Assembly: GCA_947501475.1 (NCBI GenBank)
Contig: CANMWA010000012.1
Coordinates: 113,755 to 177,754 of the forward strand
DNA length: 64,000 nucleotides
Direction: 5' to 3'
Source: an uncultured Aquimarina sp.
GTDB lineage: Bacteria; Bacteroidota; Bacteroidia; Flavobacteriales; Flavobacteriaceae
Shown here: positions 52,527 to 61,868 of the stretch, one piece after another
Numbering within the stretch: position 1 is the stretch's first letter
How the letters are laid out: every line of letters begins with the position of its first letter
Position numbers and translations under genes: made by a program
The notes under the pieces: model-generated
The model's database searches: none
Told to the model about the DNA's origin: nothing
The model's input: the letters and a program-made list of their open reading frames with translations, nothing else

Positions 52527-54890
52527 ATGAGGGTGCTAGAGCAAGATTTTCCGTTGGATATTTGGATTAGCTTTTCAAAGTTTTTTGAACAATATAGAGC
52601 GTTTCTTAAAAGTGATAAAGAATTTCTTAAGGAACGTGCCTTACGCATTCTAAAAATAGCCGAAGACTATCCAGAGCTTGAAGAGGGTATCAAAGAAGAA
52701 AAGAGAGTAATAGAATTATTGCCTCAAATTGATTTGATATTAGAAGATGCTTTTGCTCAAGTATTACAAAAGAATGAAATAAAAATTGCAACAATACCTT
52801 TTCATAATACGGTATTAAAAGCTACAGACCGCTACCAAAATATAATTAAAGCTGCAGGAGAGGGTTTTGAACCTCAGATTAAAAATCTAGATGAAGACCA
52901 TTATTATATTATGGGATGTAGTATAATTTTAGGAACTTATTATGGTTATAATATAGATTTTAGAAGACCTTTCTTTTATGATATACCTGATGCTTTAGGT
53001 ATTATACGTCACTATAGAATCCTATATAATGGAGATTTTCTAGATATCATAAAAACCGATAAAGCCAAAGATATTACAGATGATGATGTAGCAGAATTAT
53101 TAGACAGTTTTGATAATATTGACATTTGGAAAGAAAAATTCCCCCCTAATAGTTGGATATTTAAAGGCATAATAATTGCCAATATGTTCGATGTTACTAC
53201 CGATGTGTCATTATCTGATTTTAAAACTAGCCTAATAAGGTATGATAAAACACAAGGAGATTTTGTAGGTAGTTTTCAAGAGATTTTTAGGGCCATATTT
53301 AATCTTTATGAAATTAAAGTTGGTTTTTCTAATTATAATCCCGAAGATCAAGTTTTTGAAAGAGTACCTTTTAAAAATATAGATAGTTATATTTTGTATG
53401 ATCAGTTTTCTGATAATTGTGAAGCAGCTTTATGTAAAGGTACTTACTATCATATGTTTGAAAAATCTACATATTTTGCTATTTCTGATGTAAAAAAATA
53501 TCAGAAATCTACTCCCGATGAAAAAATGTATAAGAACCTGGTAGCTCAAGGGATCAATAGTGCAATTATAGCTCCTATAAAAAGTGAAGGTAAATTATTA
53601 GGTATATTAGAGATTGTTTCTCCTAATGTTCATGAACTAAATAGTATAAACGCAAATAAACTACAGGATGTTATGCCATATTTGGTAGATTCTGTTCTTC
53701 GTTCTAAAACCAAATCCGAAAACGAATTAGAGCTGATCATCCAACAAGAATGTACCTCAATACATCCTAGTGTACATTGGAAATTTAGACAAGAAGCCAA
53801 ACGATTTATGCGTGCGATTGTTGACGAAAACCCTTTGTCTTTTAGAGAAGTAGTGTTTGAAAACGTTTATCCATTGTATGGGCAAATAGATATCAAAGGA
53901 TCTTCTGATGCACGTAATCATGCGGTTCAAAAAGATTTGGTGTTACAACTTAAAGAGATTTCTAAAGTCATTAATAAAGTAATTCAATATAGTCCACTAC
54001 CAATTTACGAGCAATTAAATTTTAGAACGAATCAGTATATTAATTCGATCACCGAGCAATTACAAGTTGATAGTGAACAAAAAATTATAAACTTCATTAA
54101 AAAAGATATCACCCCATTATTTAAGCATCTTAAAAGAGATAATAAAGAACTTAGTGTTCTTATTGGCAACTATGATGATCTCCTTGATAAGACGATAAAA
54201 ACTGTATATAGATATCGTAAGGCTTATGATGAGTCGGTTATGCTTATTAATAAAAAAATGGCTGCTTTGTTAGATCAAAAACAAGATGAAGCACAAGGTA
54301 TGTATCCTCATTACTTCGAACGTTTTAAAACAGATGGGGTAGAGCATAACATGTATATAGGAGAATCTATTACAAAGCAAAATAGTTTTAATAAAGTGTA
54401 TTTGTATAACTTAAGGTTGTGGCAACTACAAGTAATGTGCGAAATGGAGAATGCATATTACCAAATGCAAAAAGATCTACCTGTTGCTTTGGATGTGGCA
54501 TCTATGGTATTAGTATTTAATTCCTCATTATCTGTTAGATTTAGGATGGATGAAAAACGATTTGATGTAGATGGCACCTATAATGCTAGATATGAAGTGG
54601 TAAAAAAACGAGTTGACAAATCCAAAATCAAAGGAACCGATCAACGAATTACAGAAAAAGGGAAGTTGGTAATTGTATACTCTCAAAGTTCTGATGAAAG
54701 AGAGTATGTAAAGTATCTTAATTTCTTACAATCTAAAAATTATCTAGAAGACGAGATCGAAATTGTAGAATTGGATGACCTTCAAGGAGTAACTGGTCTT
54801 AAAGCATTACGAGTTAATATTCTTTATAACAAAGACAAACGTGATAAAGAGTATTATACGTACGAAGACCTTATGAAAGAATTGAATTAA
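52527..54890 (+). CDS. GAF domain-containing cytoplasmic protein
   Basis: The ATG at 52527 gives 787 residues (MRVLEQDFPLDIWISFSKFF); an upstream TTG at 52461 would start inside the promoter. No signal peptide or TM is present. A GAF-like domain is visible in the middle (YILYDQFSDNCEAALCKGTY through INSAIIAPIKSEGKLLGILE), a fold that senses small ligands. The regions before and after are helical and not recognised. There is no output domain such as a kinase or HTH, so signalling would need a partner. It stands alone next to the HD-PycTM gene on the other strand. Confidence 0.8.
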   Translation: MRVLEQDFPLDIWISFSKFFEQYRAFLKSDKEFLKERALRILKIAEDYPELEEGIKEEKRVIELLPQIDLILEDAFAQVLQKNEIKIATIPFHNTVLKATDRYQNIIKAAGEGFEPQIKNLDEDHYYIMGCSIILGTYYGYNIDFRRPFFYDIPDALGIIRHYRILYNGDFLDIIKTDKAKDITDDDVAELLDSFDNIDIWKEKFPPNSWIFKGIIIANMFDVTTDVSLSDFKTSLIRYDKTQGDFVGSFQEIFRAIFNLYEIKVGFSNYNPEDQVFERVPFKNIDSYILYDQFSDNCEAALCKGTYYHMFEKSTYFAISDVKKYQKSTPDEKMYKNLVAQGINSAIIAPIKSEGKLLGILEIVSPNVHELNSINANKLQDVMPYLVDSVLRSKTKSENELELIIQQECTSIHPSVHWKFRQEAKRFMRAIVDENPLSFREVVFENVYPLYGQIDIKGSSDARNHAVQKDLVLQLKEISKVINKVIQYSPLPIYEQLNFRTNQYINSITEQLQVDSEQKIINFIKKDITPLFKHLKRDNKELSVLIGNYDDLLDKTIKTVYRYRKAYDESVMLINKKMAALLDQKQDEAQGMYPHYFERFKTDGVEHNMYIGESITKQNSFNKVYLYNLRLWQLQVMCEMENAYYQMQKDLPVALDVASMVLVFNSSLSVRFRMDEKRFDVDGTYNARYEVVKKRVDKSKIKGTDQRITEKGKLVIVYSQSSDEREYVKYLNFLQSKNYLEDEIEIVELDDLQGVTGLKALRVNILYNKDKRDKEYYTYEDLMKELN

Positions 54891-54898
54891 ATAAATCT

Positions 54899-56080
54899 CT
54901 ACTGTAACGAGTTAAATGCTATTATAAAGCTTATTACCGACGTTACAATTCCTATCATAAATACAGTATATGTTATTCTTAAGATCTTATATTTTTTGTG
55001 CAATACCTTACCTAAAAAATATAAATCTTTAATCATGGTATCATAGATATAGTCCTTGTCTGCCATAAGCTCTCCCATTGCCCACTTGTATTCATTTAAA
55101 GGCATTTTATGAAAATTTCCGAAAAATAATAGATTGACTTTTTTCTCTTCAATCTCTTTTCGAGTGAATTCACCACTAGTGACATTAGGTCTAGTTGCCA
55201 GTACTGATAGTACTATCGATGCAATACTAAATATCAAAAATATCAAAGTGGGATATATAAGGTACTGATTTGATGGATTATCTAATTTAGGAATAAGATT
55301 AGATAACGCAAGTGATATAATAATCGCATTTACCGAAAGAAGTATATTGGCCTTTGTATCTGCGATATCACTTAGCTTTAAGTGATTTCTTAAAGTAACT
55401 CTAAACAGTGTTTGAATTCCTTTTTCTGGGCTCTCTTCTTTTAGTAATTTTTTCAGTTTCTCTTTTTCCTTTTTCTTTTCTTTTTTATGTGCTGTTTGTT
55501 CTTCTAACATCTTAGCCAAGTTTTCTTCTTTTTTTGGTTTCCAATGTGTTTTGGCATATTCGGTATAATAACGATGCTTATTTTGAAATAGATCTATATT
55601 AGCCTTAAGCCATTCTGATGTATTTAAATTTTTTACTTTGTTAAACTTAAATTCGCGTCTCAATAATTCACTTGTTTCACCATAATAATCTTTTGCAAAG
55701 TGTGAAGCATCAGCATCTCTAATGATTTCTTCCATTAGATTGGTAGGCGTATGCTCCATTTTGGTTGCCATAATTTGTTCTGAGACTTTATCAATAATTT
55801 CAGGAGACACCTTTTGTTGCTTAAGAAATTGTTTTGCTATTTCTACACTATGCTCTTCATGATTTTCAGAACTTTTAGAATATCCCGTATCATGCAATAA
55901 AGCCGTTAATAATAAAACTTCTTTATCTTCATCAGAGATATTAGTGCTATCAATGATTTCTTTTGTACTTTTAAATACTCTTTTGGTATGATCGTAATTA
56001 TGATAGAAACAAGAATTAGGAAGCTCTTTTTCAAAAAGCTCCGAAACAAAATTATCTGTTTTTTCTACAAGAGAAGACAT
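54899..56080 (-). CDS. HD-domain protein with PycTM (Pycsar effector-like) membrane domain
   Basis: This is a 393-residue protein. Residues about 20-170 form an HD phosphohydrolase domain with His31 (YDHTKRV), His63-Asp64 (LLHDTGYS), His77 (EHS) and Asp122 (RDADASH). A Lys/Glu coiled segment (about 185-220) links it to a C-terminal domain (about 225-393) that starts FRVTLRNHLKLSDIADTKAN and has TM helices at about 245-262, 274-295 and 370-388. This matches the PycTM/DUF5706 effector of Pycsar defence, where cyclic nucleotide binding triggers membrane damage. No nucleotide cyclase lies nearby, and HD-PycTM proteins are widespread in Bacteroidota, so a housekeeping role is equally possible. Confidence 0.85.
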   Translation of the reverse strand: MSSLVEKTDNFVSELFEKELPNSCFYHNYDHTKRVFKSTKEIIDSTNISDEDKEVLLLTALLHDTGYSKSSENHEEHSVEIAKQFLKQQKVSPEIIDKVSEQIMATKMEHTPTNLMEEIIRDADASHFAKDYYGETSELLRREFKFNKVKNLNTSEWLKANIDLFQNKHRYYTEYAKTHWKPKKEENLAKMLEEQTAHKKEKKKEKEKLKKLLKEESPEKGIQTLFRVTLRNHLKLSDIADTKANILLSVNAIIISLALSNLIPKLDNPSNQYLIYPTLIFLIFSIASIVLSVLATRPNVTSGEFTRKEIEEKKVNLLFFGNFHKMPLNEYKWAMGELMADKDYIYDTMIKDLYFLGKVLHKKYKILRITYTVFMIGIVTSVISFIIAFNSLQ

Positions 56081-56136
56081 AGTTTTATTTTTTCGATAAC
56101 CAAATTAACTAAAAAAAAGATATTGTACTCTAAACA

Positions 56137-59100
56137 ATGAATAAATATAATAAGATTATAATTATTGGTGTTATTACTATGCTTAGTTCATGTGCAACGT
56201 ATTCACCTCAATATAAAGTCGAAAATTTCACGCAAACATTACCTAATAAAACAATAGATAAAACATTTTATCTGGTAGGAGATGCTGGTTATGCAAAACA
56301 AACAGAAAGTACCAAAGGACTTACTTTATTAAGAAAAGTACTAGATACGGCAAAAACTGAGAATCAGTACCTATTATTCTTGGGAGATAATATTTATCAA
56401 AAAGGAATGCCACCCAAAGATGCTCCCGAAAGATCTTTGGCAGAGCATAGAATCAATACTCAAATCGAAGTTGCTAAGAATTTTGATGGTAAGACCATTT
56501 TTATTCCGGGTAATCATGATTGGTATAATAATGGCCTACAAGGATTAGAGCGAGAGGAGAAATATGTGATTAAAAAACTAGATAATAAAGAAGCTTTTTT
56601 ACCTCGCAAAGGTTGTCCAATCGAAAGTGTAGAAATAAATGATAATATACACTTGTTGATTTTAGATACCCAATGGTATTTGACAAATTGGGATAAGCAC
56701 CCAACAATTAATGATAACTGTGAGATAAAAACAAGAGAGAAATTCTTTACAGAGGTTGAAGGCGAACTAAAAAAGAATGCCGAAAAAACAATACTTGTTG
56801 CCATGCACCATCCCATGTTTACCAATGGTCCTCATGGTGGGAAATATAGTTTTGACAAACATATTTTTCCTTCAAAAAAGAAAATTCCTTTACCAATTCT
56901 TGGTTCATTAGCCACTTTAATGCGTTCTCAGGGCGGAGTAACAGCACAAGATTTGTCGAATACACATTATAATAGATTAATGAGACGCTTATCGACAATG
57001 GCTAGAGGTATAGAAAAGATAGTTTTTGTGTCGGGTCATGAACATTCTTTGCAATACATCGATAACGAAGGCCTTAAACAAGTAGTATCAGGTTCGGGGT
57101 CCAAAGTTTCGTCGGCTTCTTTAGGAAAAGATGGTTTATTCTCATACCCCGGTCAAGGTTTTGCAGCGTTAGATGTATATACAGATGGTTCTTCTAATAT
57201 ACGCTTTTATGGAAATGAAGGCGAAGAAGCAAAATTAGTGTACCAAACCGAAGTGCATAAAAAAGAGGAAGCATACGATTTTAGCGGAACTTCTAATTCT
57301 TTTAACAATGAGATTTCAACATCTATTTATGCAGAGAATGAAATCAAAAAATCAAAGTTTTTTGAACTCATGTGGGGAGATCATTATCGATCTGTATACG
57401 GGAAAAATATTAAAGTACCAGTAGCTACCCTTGATACTTTGATGGGAGGTTTTAGGATTGAAAGACAAGGAGGAGGACAAGTAACAAGATCTCTTAGGTT
57501 AGTTGATAGCACAGGAAAACAATATAGCCTTAGAGCAATGCGTAAAAGTGTAGCGCAATTTTTGCAAAAAGGAGCATTTAAGTATACCTATTTAGGCGAT
57601 AGTTTTAATGATACGTATACAGAAGATTTACTTTCGGATTTTTATACCTCTAGTTATCCGTATGCATTTTTAACAGTTGGTACATTAGCAGATGCCATTG
57701 GTGTATATCATGCAAATCCAAAGTTGTATTATATTCCTAAGCACCCAGCTCTTGGTAAATACAATGAAAACTTTGGTGATGAATTATATTTTCTAGAAGA
57801 ACGCCCTGGTAAAGAGTTTTATGATGAAGTTTCTTTTGGTAAACCTAATGATATTGAAAGTACAGATGATCTGTTAAGTAAGCTTAGGAAAGATGAAAAA
57901 TATCAAATAGACGAAGAGCATTATATAAGAACCCGACTTTTTGATATGTTATTAGGTGATTGGGATCGGCATTCTGATCAATGGCGATGGGCCCGTTTTG
58001 ATACAGAAGAAGGTAAAATTTATAGACCGATTCCAAGAGATAGGGATCAGGTGTTTTCTAATTATGATGGACTAGCTCTTGGTATTATAAAGTTTGTGTC
58101 ACCGCTATCACGTAAGTTCCAGGTATATGACGGTGAACTTAAAAAGGTGAGATGGATTAACTTATCTGGGATGCCATTAGATAAAGCATTAATTCAAAAT
58201 TCAGAAAAAGAAATTTGGACCGCACAAGCCAGATATATTAAAGAAAACCTTTCTGATAAGTATATAGAAAAGGCATTTGACAACCTTCCAGAAGAATTAC
58301 AAGGCGAAACTATAGAAAAAATAAAAAATAATTTTAAAACAAGAAGAGATCAAATCGAAAACATTGCAAATCAATATTATAAATATATAGCTAAGCATGT
58401 CATTGTAAAAGGAACCGATAAAGATGATTTTTTTGAAATAATAAGAAGTGATAATGAAACGAGAATTAAAATTTCAAGAATTAGAAAAGACAATATAGAA
58501 AAACCCTATAGCGAAAGAGTTTTTAAAGCAAATGAAACTAAAGAAATATGGATTTATGGATTGGATGATGATGACCGATTTATAGTAAAAGGCAAAGGGA
58601 AAAATAGGATAAAAATCCGAATAGTAGGAGGACAAAATAATGACGAGTATACCATTGAAGATGGGAGGAAAGTTAAAATTTATGATCATAAATCAAAACC
58701 TAATACTATAAAAAAGAAAAAAGGAGCAAAATTTAGATATAGTGATATATATAATTATAATGTATATGATTATCAAAAATTGATAGACAAAACCAATACA
58801 CTTACTCCGTTTATAGGTTTTAACCCAGATGATGGGCTAAACATCAACATTACTGATATCTACACGGTAAAAGGATTTAAAAATAACCCATACCACAGTA
58901 AGCATAGATTTAGAGCAGCATATTATTTTCAGACAGAAGGTTATGATCTTACGTATTCGGGTGAGTTTATGAATGCCTTAGGAAATTGGAATATTATACT
59001 TAATGGCATATATACAAGCGAAAATTTTGCACAAAACTTTTTTGGGTTTGGAAATAGTACTGTAAATAATGATGATGAATTAGATTTGGATTATAATCGA

Positions 59101-59841
59101 GTTAAGATTGGCACATGGGCATTTGGTGTTGGGATTTCTAAGAAAGGAAACTATGGATCAGAGTTCTCTATCAAAGCTAATTATGAAGGGATTGAAGTAC
59201 AAGATACTCCTGATAGAATTATTACTTCTGGGTTTGATTTTGAGGAGGGAGATCCTGACTTTTTTGAAAGAAAGTTTTTTGCAAACCTTGATGTCAAATA
59301 CAAGTTTGAAAGTTATGATAACACGATAAACCCTACTCGCGGGATGTTATTTAGTCTACAAACCGGTGCTAGAATGAATGTAGATAATACAGATAGGGCA
59401 TATGGATACATAATTCCAAAACTTGGTTTCTATAATGCGATCACCAGAAACAGAAAATTAGTACTTAAAACCGATGTTATTGCTCAAGTTAATATTGGCG
59501 ATGATTTTGAGTTTTATCAAGGAGCGACATTAGGGGGTTTTAATGGACTTCGAGGGTATCGCGAAGAGCGTTTTACTGGCGAAAGTGCATTGGCATTTAG
59601 CAATGATTTGCGATATAGTTTTAATGAGTTTAAGACAGGTTTATTGCCGATACAACTAGGTGTTTTTGGAGGGTATGATATAGGAAGAGTATGGCTTGAT
59701 GGCGAAGATTCAGATAAATGGCATGATTCGTTTGGTGGTGGATTATGGATTAATGCTGTAGATACTATTGGGGGACAACTAGGATTGTTTAATAGTGATG
59801 ACGGATTACGATTTACTTTCGGTTTTGGATTAAGTTTTTAA
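56137..59841 (+). CDS. Metallophosphoesterase fused to an Omp85-like outer-membrane barrel
   Basis: This 1234-residue lipoprotein-like protein has a signal ending SSC (Cys19). Residues about 42-380 are a calcineurin-like phosphoesterase: VGDAGY (Asp49), LGDNIY (Asp84), PGNHDW (125-128), AMHHP and SGHEHS. The middle (about 430-720) has an unusual block with LLGDWDRHSDQWRW and PIPRDRDQVFSNYDG. Residues about 880-1234 are a beta-barrel of the D15/Omp85 surface-antigen family with GGFNGLRGYREERF near the end and a terminal FGFGLSF. It should sit in the outer membrane with the enzyme on one face; substrate and orientation are unknown. Confidence 0.88.
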   Translation: MNKYNKIIIIGVITMLSSCATYSPQYKVENFTQTLPNKTIDKTFYLVGDAGYAKQTESTKGLTLLRKVLDTAKTENQYLLFLGDNIYQKGMPPKDAPERSLAEHRINTQIEVAKNFDGKTIFIPGNHDWYNNGLQGLEREEKYVIKKLDNKEAFLPRKGCPIESVEINDNIHLLILDTQWYLTNWDKHPTINDNCEIKTREKFFTEVEGELKKNAEKTILVAMHHPMFTNGPHGGKYSFDKHIFPSKKKIPLPILGSLATLMRSQGGVTAQDLSNTHYNRLMRRLSTMARGIEKIVFVSGHEHSLQYIDNEGLKQVVSGSGSKVSSASLGKDGLFSYPGQGFAALDVYTDGSSNIRFYGNEGEEAKLVYQTEVHKKEEAYDFSGTSNSFNNEISTSIYAENEIKKSKFFELMWGDHYRSVYGKNIKVPVATLDTLMGGFRIERQGGGQVTRSLRLVDSTGKQYSLRAMRKSVAQFLQKGAFKYTYLGDSFNDTYTEDLLSDFYTSSYPYAFLTVGTLADAIGVYHANPKLYYIPKHPALGKYNENFGDELYFLEERPGKEFYDEVSFGKPNDIESTDDLLSKLRKDEKYQIDEEHYIRTRLFDMLLGDWDRHSDQWRWARFDTEEGKIYRPIPRDRDQVFSNYDGLALGIIKFVSPLSRKFQVYDGELKKVRWINLSGMPLDKALIQNSEKEIWTAQARYIKENLSDKYIEKAFDNLPEELQGETIEKIKNNFKTRRDQIENIANQYYKYIAKHVIVKGTDKDDFFEIIRSDNETRIKISRIRKDNIEKPYSERVFKANETKEIWIYGLDDDDRFIVKGKGKNRIKIRIVGGQNNDEYTIEDGRKVKIYDHKSKPNTIKKKKGAKFRYSDIYNYNVYDYQKLIDKTNTLTPFIGFNPDDGLNINITDIYTVKGFKNNPYHSKHRFRAAYYFQTEGYDLTYSGEFMNALGNWNIILNGIYTSENFAQNFFGFGNSTVNNDDELDLDYNRVKIGTWAFGVGISKKGNYGSEFSIKANYEGIEVQDTPDRIITSGFDFEEGDPDFFERKFFANLDVKYKFESYDNTINPTRGMLFSLQTGARMNVDNTDRAYGYIIPKLGFYNAITRNRKLVLKTDVIAQVNIGDDFEFYQGATLGGFNGLRGYREERFTGESALAFSNDLRYSFNEFKTGLLPIQLGVFGGYDIGRVWLDGEDSDKWHDSFGGGLWINAVDTIGGQLGLFNSDDGLRFTFGFGLSF

Positions 59842-59851
59842 TAAAAAACAA

Positions 59852-60727
59852 TTAATCCAAAGCATACTCATATAAAGATGCCTTTTTATGCTTCGCTTTT
59901 TCAGCGGTTATAAAAAGAGTAGAATCATTCTTAAAACAAATGCCTTCTTTTTGTGAGTAATGTTTTAGTTTTATTTTTTGGATTTTCCCATCAAATAGAT
60001 TGTCTTTTGTAAAATCGCTAAGTAAAAATATTTTATTATAGGTAAGAAGCGCAATTTGATCTTCGGCTCTATTGATAGTTGCACCGGTAATAAAGCAGTC
60101 ACTATCATCTTCACACGTTTCATATTCTCCAGTTAATTTTGCAACATATTTTCCAGGTTTGGCAGGTATTTTATAGAGTTTTGTTGTTTTAATGTCTTTC
60201 TTTACTCTATTCTTGGTGAATAAATATAAATTTCCGTTAAGGTGAATAAAAGCTTCAATGTCAAAATTGAGATTCTTTTTTTTAGGAGGAAACTTCTTTT
60301 GATCCTCAAGAACGAATTCTATTTTGGAAACAGAAACATTGTTAGCTATAATGCCAGAAACTTTATAAATTACTAAATCTTTTCGATCATTATTATTATT
60401 ACCAAAATCACCAATGTAAATATTATCTTCTTTATCATATGCCAGATCTTCCCAGTCAATATTTTTGGCTTCAGTGATTTTAATGGTATTAATTATTTTT
60501 CCTTTTTGAGTAAGAGAAAATAATGTATTATCATTTCCCGAATCATTTATAGCATACAATCGATTATCAGATAGTATAGTTATACCCGAAATTTCATGTA
60601 TAGAGCTTGACAGCGAATTAATTTTAATCAAATTAGATACTTCATTCTGTTGACAACTTACAGTTAAAGTCATCAAAAGAATGAAGTAGGGTAGATGTGA
60701 TATTTTAATTTCTTTGATTCCAGGCAT
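59852..60727 (-). CDS. Beta-propeller-like lipoprotein
   Basis: This 291-residue protein has a lipoprotein signal VSC (Cys25) and a mature part with repeated strand motifs (SGITILSDNRLYAINDSGND, WEDLAYDKEDNIYIGDFGNN) resembling SdiA-regulated or esterase-like beta-propellers of the envelope. No catalytic residues are assigned. Its start lies 23 nt inside the end of dps. The alternative start at the internal Met in LLMTLTVSC would destroy the signal peptide, so the overlap is probably real. It ends 10 nt from the converging phosphoesterase gene. Confidence 0.75.
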   Translation of the reverse strand: MPGIKEIKISHLPYFILLMTLTVSCQQNEVSNLIKINSLSSSIHEISGITILSDNRLYAINDSGNDNTLFSLTQKGKIINTIKITEAKNIDWEDLAYDKEDNIYIGDFGNNNNDRKDLVIYKVSGIIANNVSVSKIEFVLEDQKKFPPKKKNLNFDIEAFIHLNGNLYLFTKNRVKKDIKTTKLYKIPAKPGKYVAKLTGEYETCEDDSDCFITGATINRAEDQIALLTYNKIFLLSDFTKDNLFDGKIQKIKLKHYSQKEGICFKNDSTLFITAEKAKHKKASLYEYALD

Positions 60728-61157
60728 TAAGCATCCAGCTTGTTTTTTCTATTTCTCCAATATAAGTTCCAGTTATATCTAATGTACCATCATCTTTAAC
60801 ATCCTCTGCTTTTTCTGATACTTTTTTTAATTGATCTAAAAGAATTTCGTGATCTTCAAGAACAGTCGTAACCATTTCATGATCATTAAGATTAGTTTCA
60901 GATTCTTTGATATTTGAATGTTTTAGATATGAACTGTAATTACTATAGGGTTTTGCTCTTAGAGTTAATATTCTCTCTGCAATTTCGTCAATTTTTAGCT
61001 TAGCATCTTCATAAAGTTCTTCAAATTTTAGATGTAACTCAAAAAAATGCGTACCAGTAATATTCCAATGAAAATTTCTGAGTTTCTGATAATGCATATG
61101 GTAATCGGCTAATAAAATATTAAGAGCAGCTATTGTTTCTTTATTTGAATACGTCAT
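60705..61157 (-). CDS. dps: Dps/ferritin-like DNA protection protein
   Basis: Dps forms a 12-mer that oxidises Fe(II) with hydrogen peroxide and protects DNA. The 150-residue protein has the intersubunit ferroxidase ligands His30 (RNFHWN), His42 (LHLKFEELYE), Asp57 and Glu61 (IDEIAER) in the correct spacing, and the final TSWMLNAW helix. Length is normal. Minus-strand TATTTTTG at 61190-61197 is a good -7 box. It shares its 3' end with the next lipoprotein gene. Confidence 0.95.
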   Translation of the reverse strand: MTYSNKETIAALNILLADYHMHYQKLRNFHWNITGTHFFELHLKFEELYEDAKLKIDEIAERILTLRAKPYSNYSSYLKHSNIKESETNLNDHEMVTTVLEDHEILLDQLKKVSEKAEDVKDDGTLDITGTYIGEIEKTSWMLNAWNQRN

Positions 61158-61189
61158 AGTTTTTGTTTATTGATTTTTTGATTTCAATA

Positions 61190-61197
61190 CAAAAATA
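61190..61197 (-). promoter_or_regulatory. -7 box of dps
   Basis: Minus-strand TATTTTTG matches TAnnTTTG, 33 nt upstream of the dps ATG. Confidence 0.4.
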
Positions 61198-61251
61198 CTA
61201 TAATAAAAATTTCAAACTTTATCGCTACAATAGTTTGTTGTGATGGGGGTA

Positions 61252-61806
61252 TTAATGTAATTGATTTTTAATTTCATCAATAATAAAACCATAATACATG
61301 GCATCATGCGGTACAAATTCTTTACTGCTATCAGGTGTTTTAAGAACGTTTATTAATGTATTAGCTTCAATTAACCTAGCATCAGATACTTCCTCTTTTT
61401 GTAAAGTGAGTTTTTCAATTGGTACAAGTAATTGAGAAAGATAGATGTGATGAAACTCATTATCAAAAAGATTGGGTTTTGGTTTTTTTTCTGCCAGATA
61501 AGTTTTGACAAATTTTAGCTCATTTTTTGAAATTGATAAGCCAATCTCTTCTTGAATCTCTCGAAGAGCAGAATCTTCTGGTGATTCGCCAGCTCCAATA
61601 TGCCCAGCAACAGAAACATCCCACATACCAGGAAAAGTATCTTTGTTGTTTGCTCGTTTCTGAAATAGAATTTTTCCGTCCTTAGTATAAAACCAAATAT
61701 GAACACTCGCATGATATAAACCCAATGCATGAGCTTCAGATTTTAGTCTAACTTCTCCAGTTGGTTTTCCTGATTTGTCTAATATATCTATTAATTCGTC
61801 TGTCAT
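61252..61806 (-). CDS. Nudix hydrolase
   Basis: This 184-residue protein contains the Nudix box GX5EX7REUXEEXGU as GHIGAGESPEDSALREIQEEIGL (about residues 67-89, shown in parts: GHIGAGE and REIQEEIGL). The N-terminus (DELIDILDKSGKPTGEVRLK, then HASVHIWFYTKDGKILFQKR) resembles the isopentenyl-diphosphate isomerase-like Nudix branch. The substrate is a nucleoside diphosphate derivative or isoprenoid diphosphate and cannot be told. It lies between dps and the M42 peptidase, all on the minus strand. Confidence 0.9.
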   Translation of the reverse strand: MTDELIDILDKSGKPTGEVRLKSEAHALGLYHASVHIWFYTKDGKILFQKRANNKDTFPGMWDVSVAGHIGAGESPEDSALREIQEEIGLSISKNELKFVKTYLAEKKPKPNLFDNEFHHIYLSQLLVPIEKLTLQKEEVSDARLIEANTLINVLKTPDSSKEFVPHDAMYYGFIIDEIKNQLH

Positions 61807-61822
61807 AGTTTAAAAATAAAAA

Positions 61823-61844
61823 AATCCTACCGATTGGTAGGATT
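61823..61844 (-). terminator. Terminator of the M42 peptidase gene
   Basis: A 9-bp stem AATCCTACC/GGTAGGATT with a 4-nt loop and a T-rich run on the minus strand, 25 nt after the stop at 61869. Confidence 0.75.
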
Positions 61845-61868
61845 AGTAACGGATTAATATAATAGAAT

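Noticed and set aside
54899..56080. Complete Pycsar defence operon
   Set aside because: No nucleotide cyclase gene lies on either side; only the effector-like domain is present.
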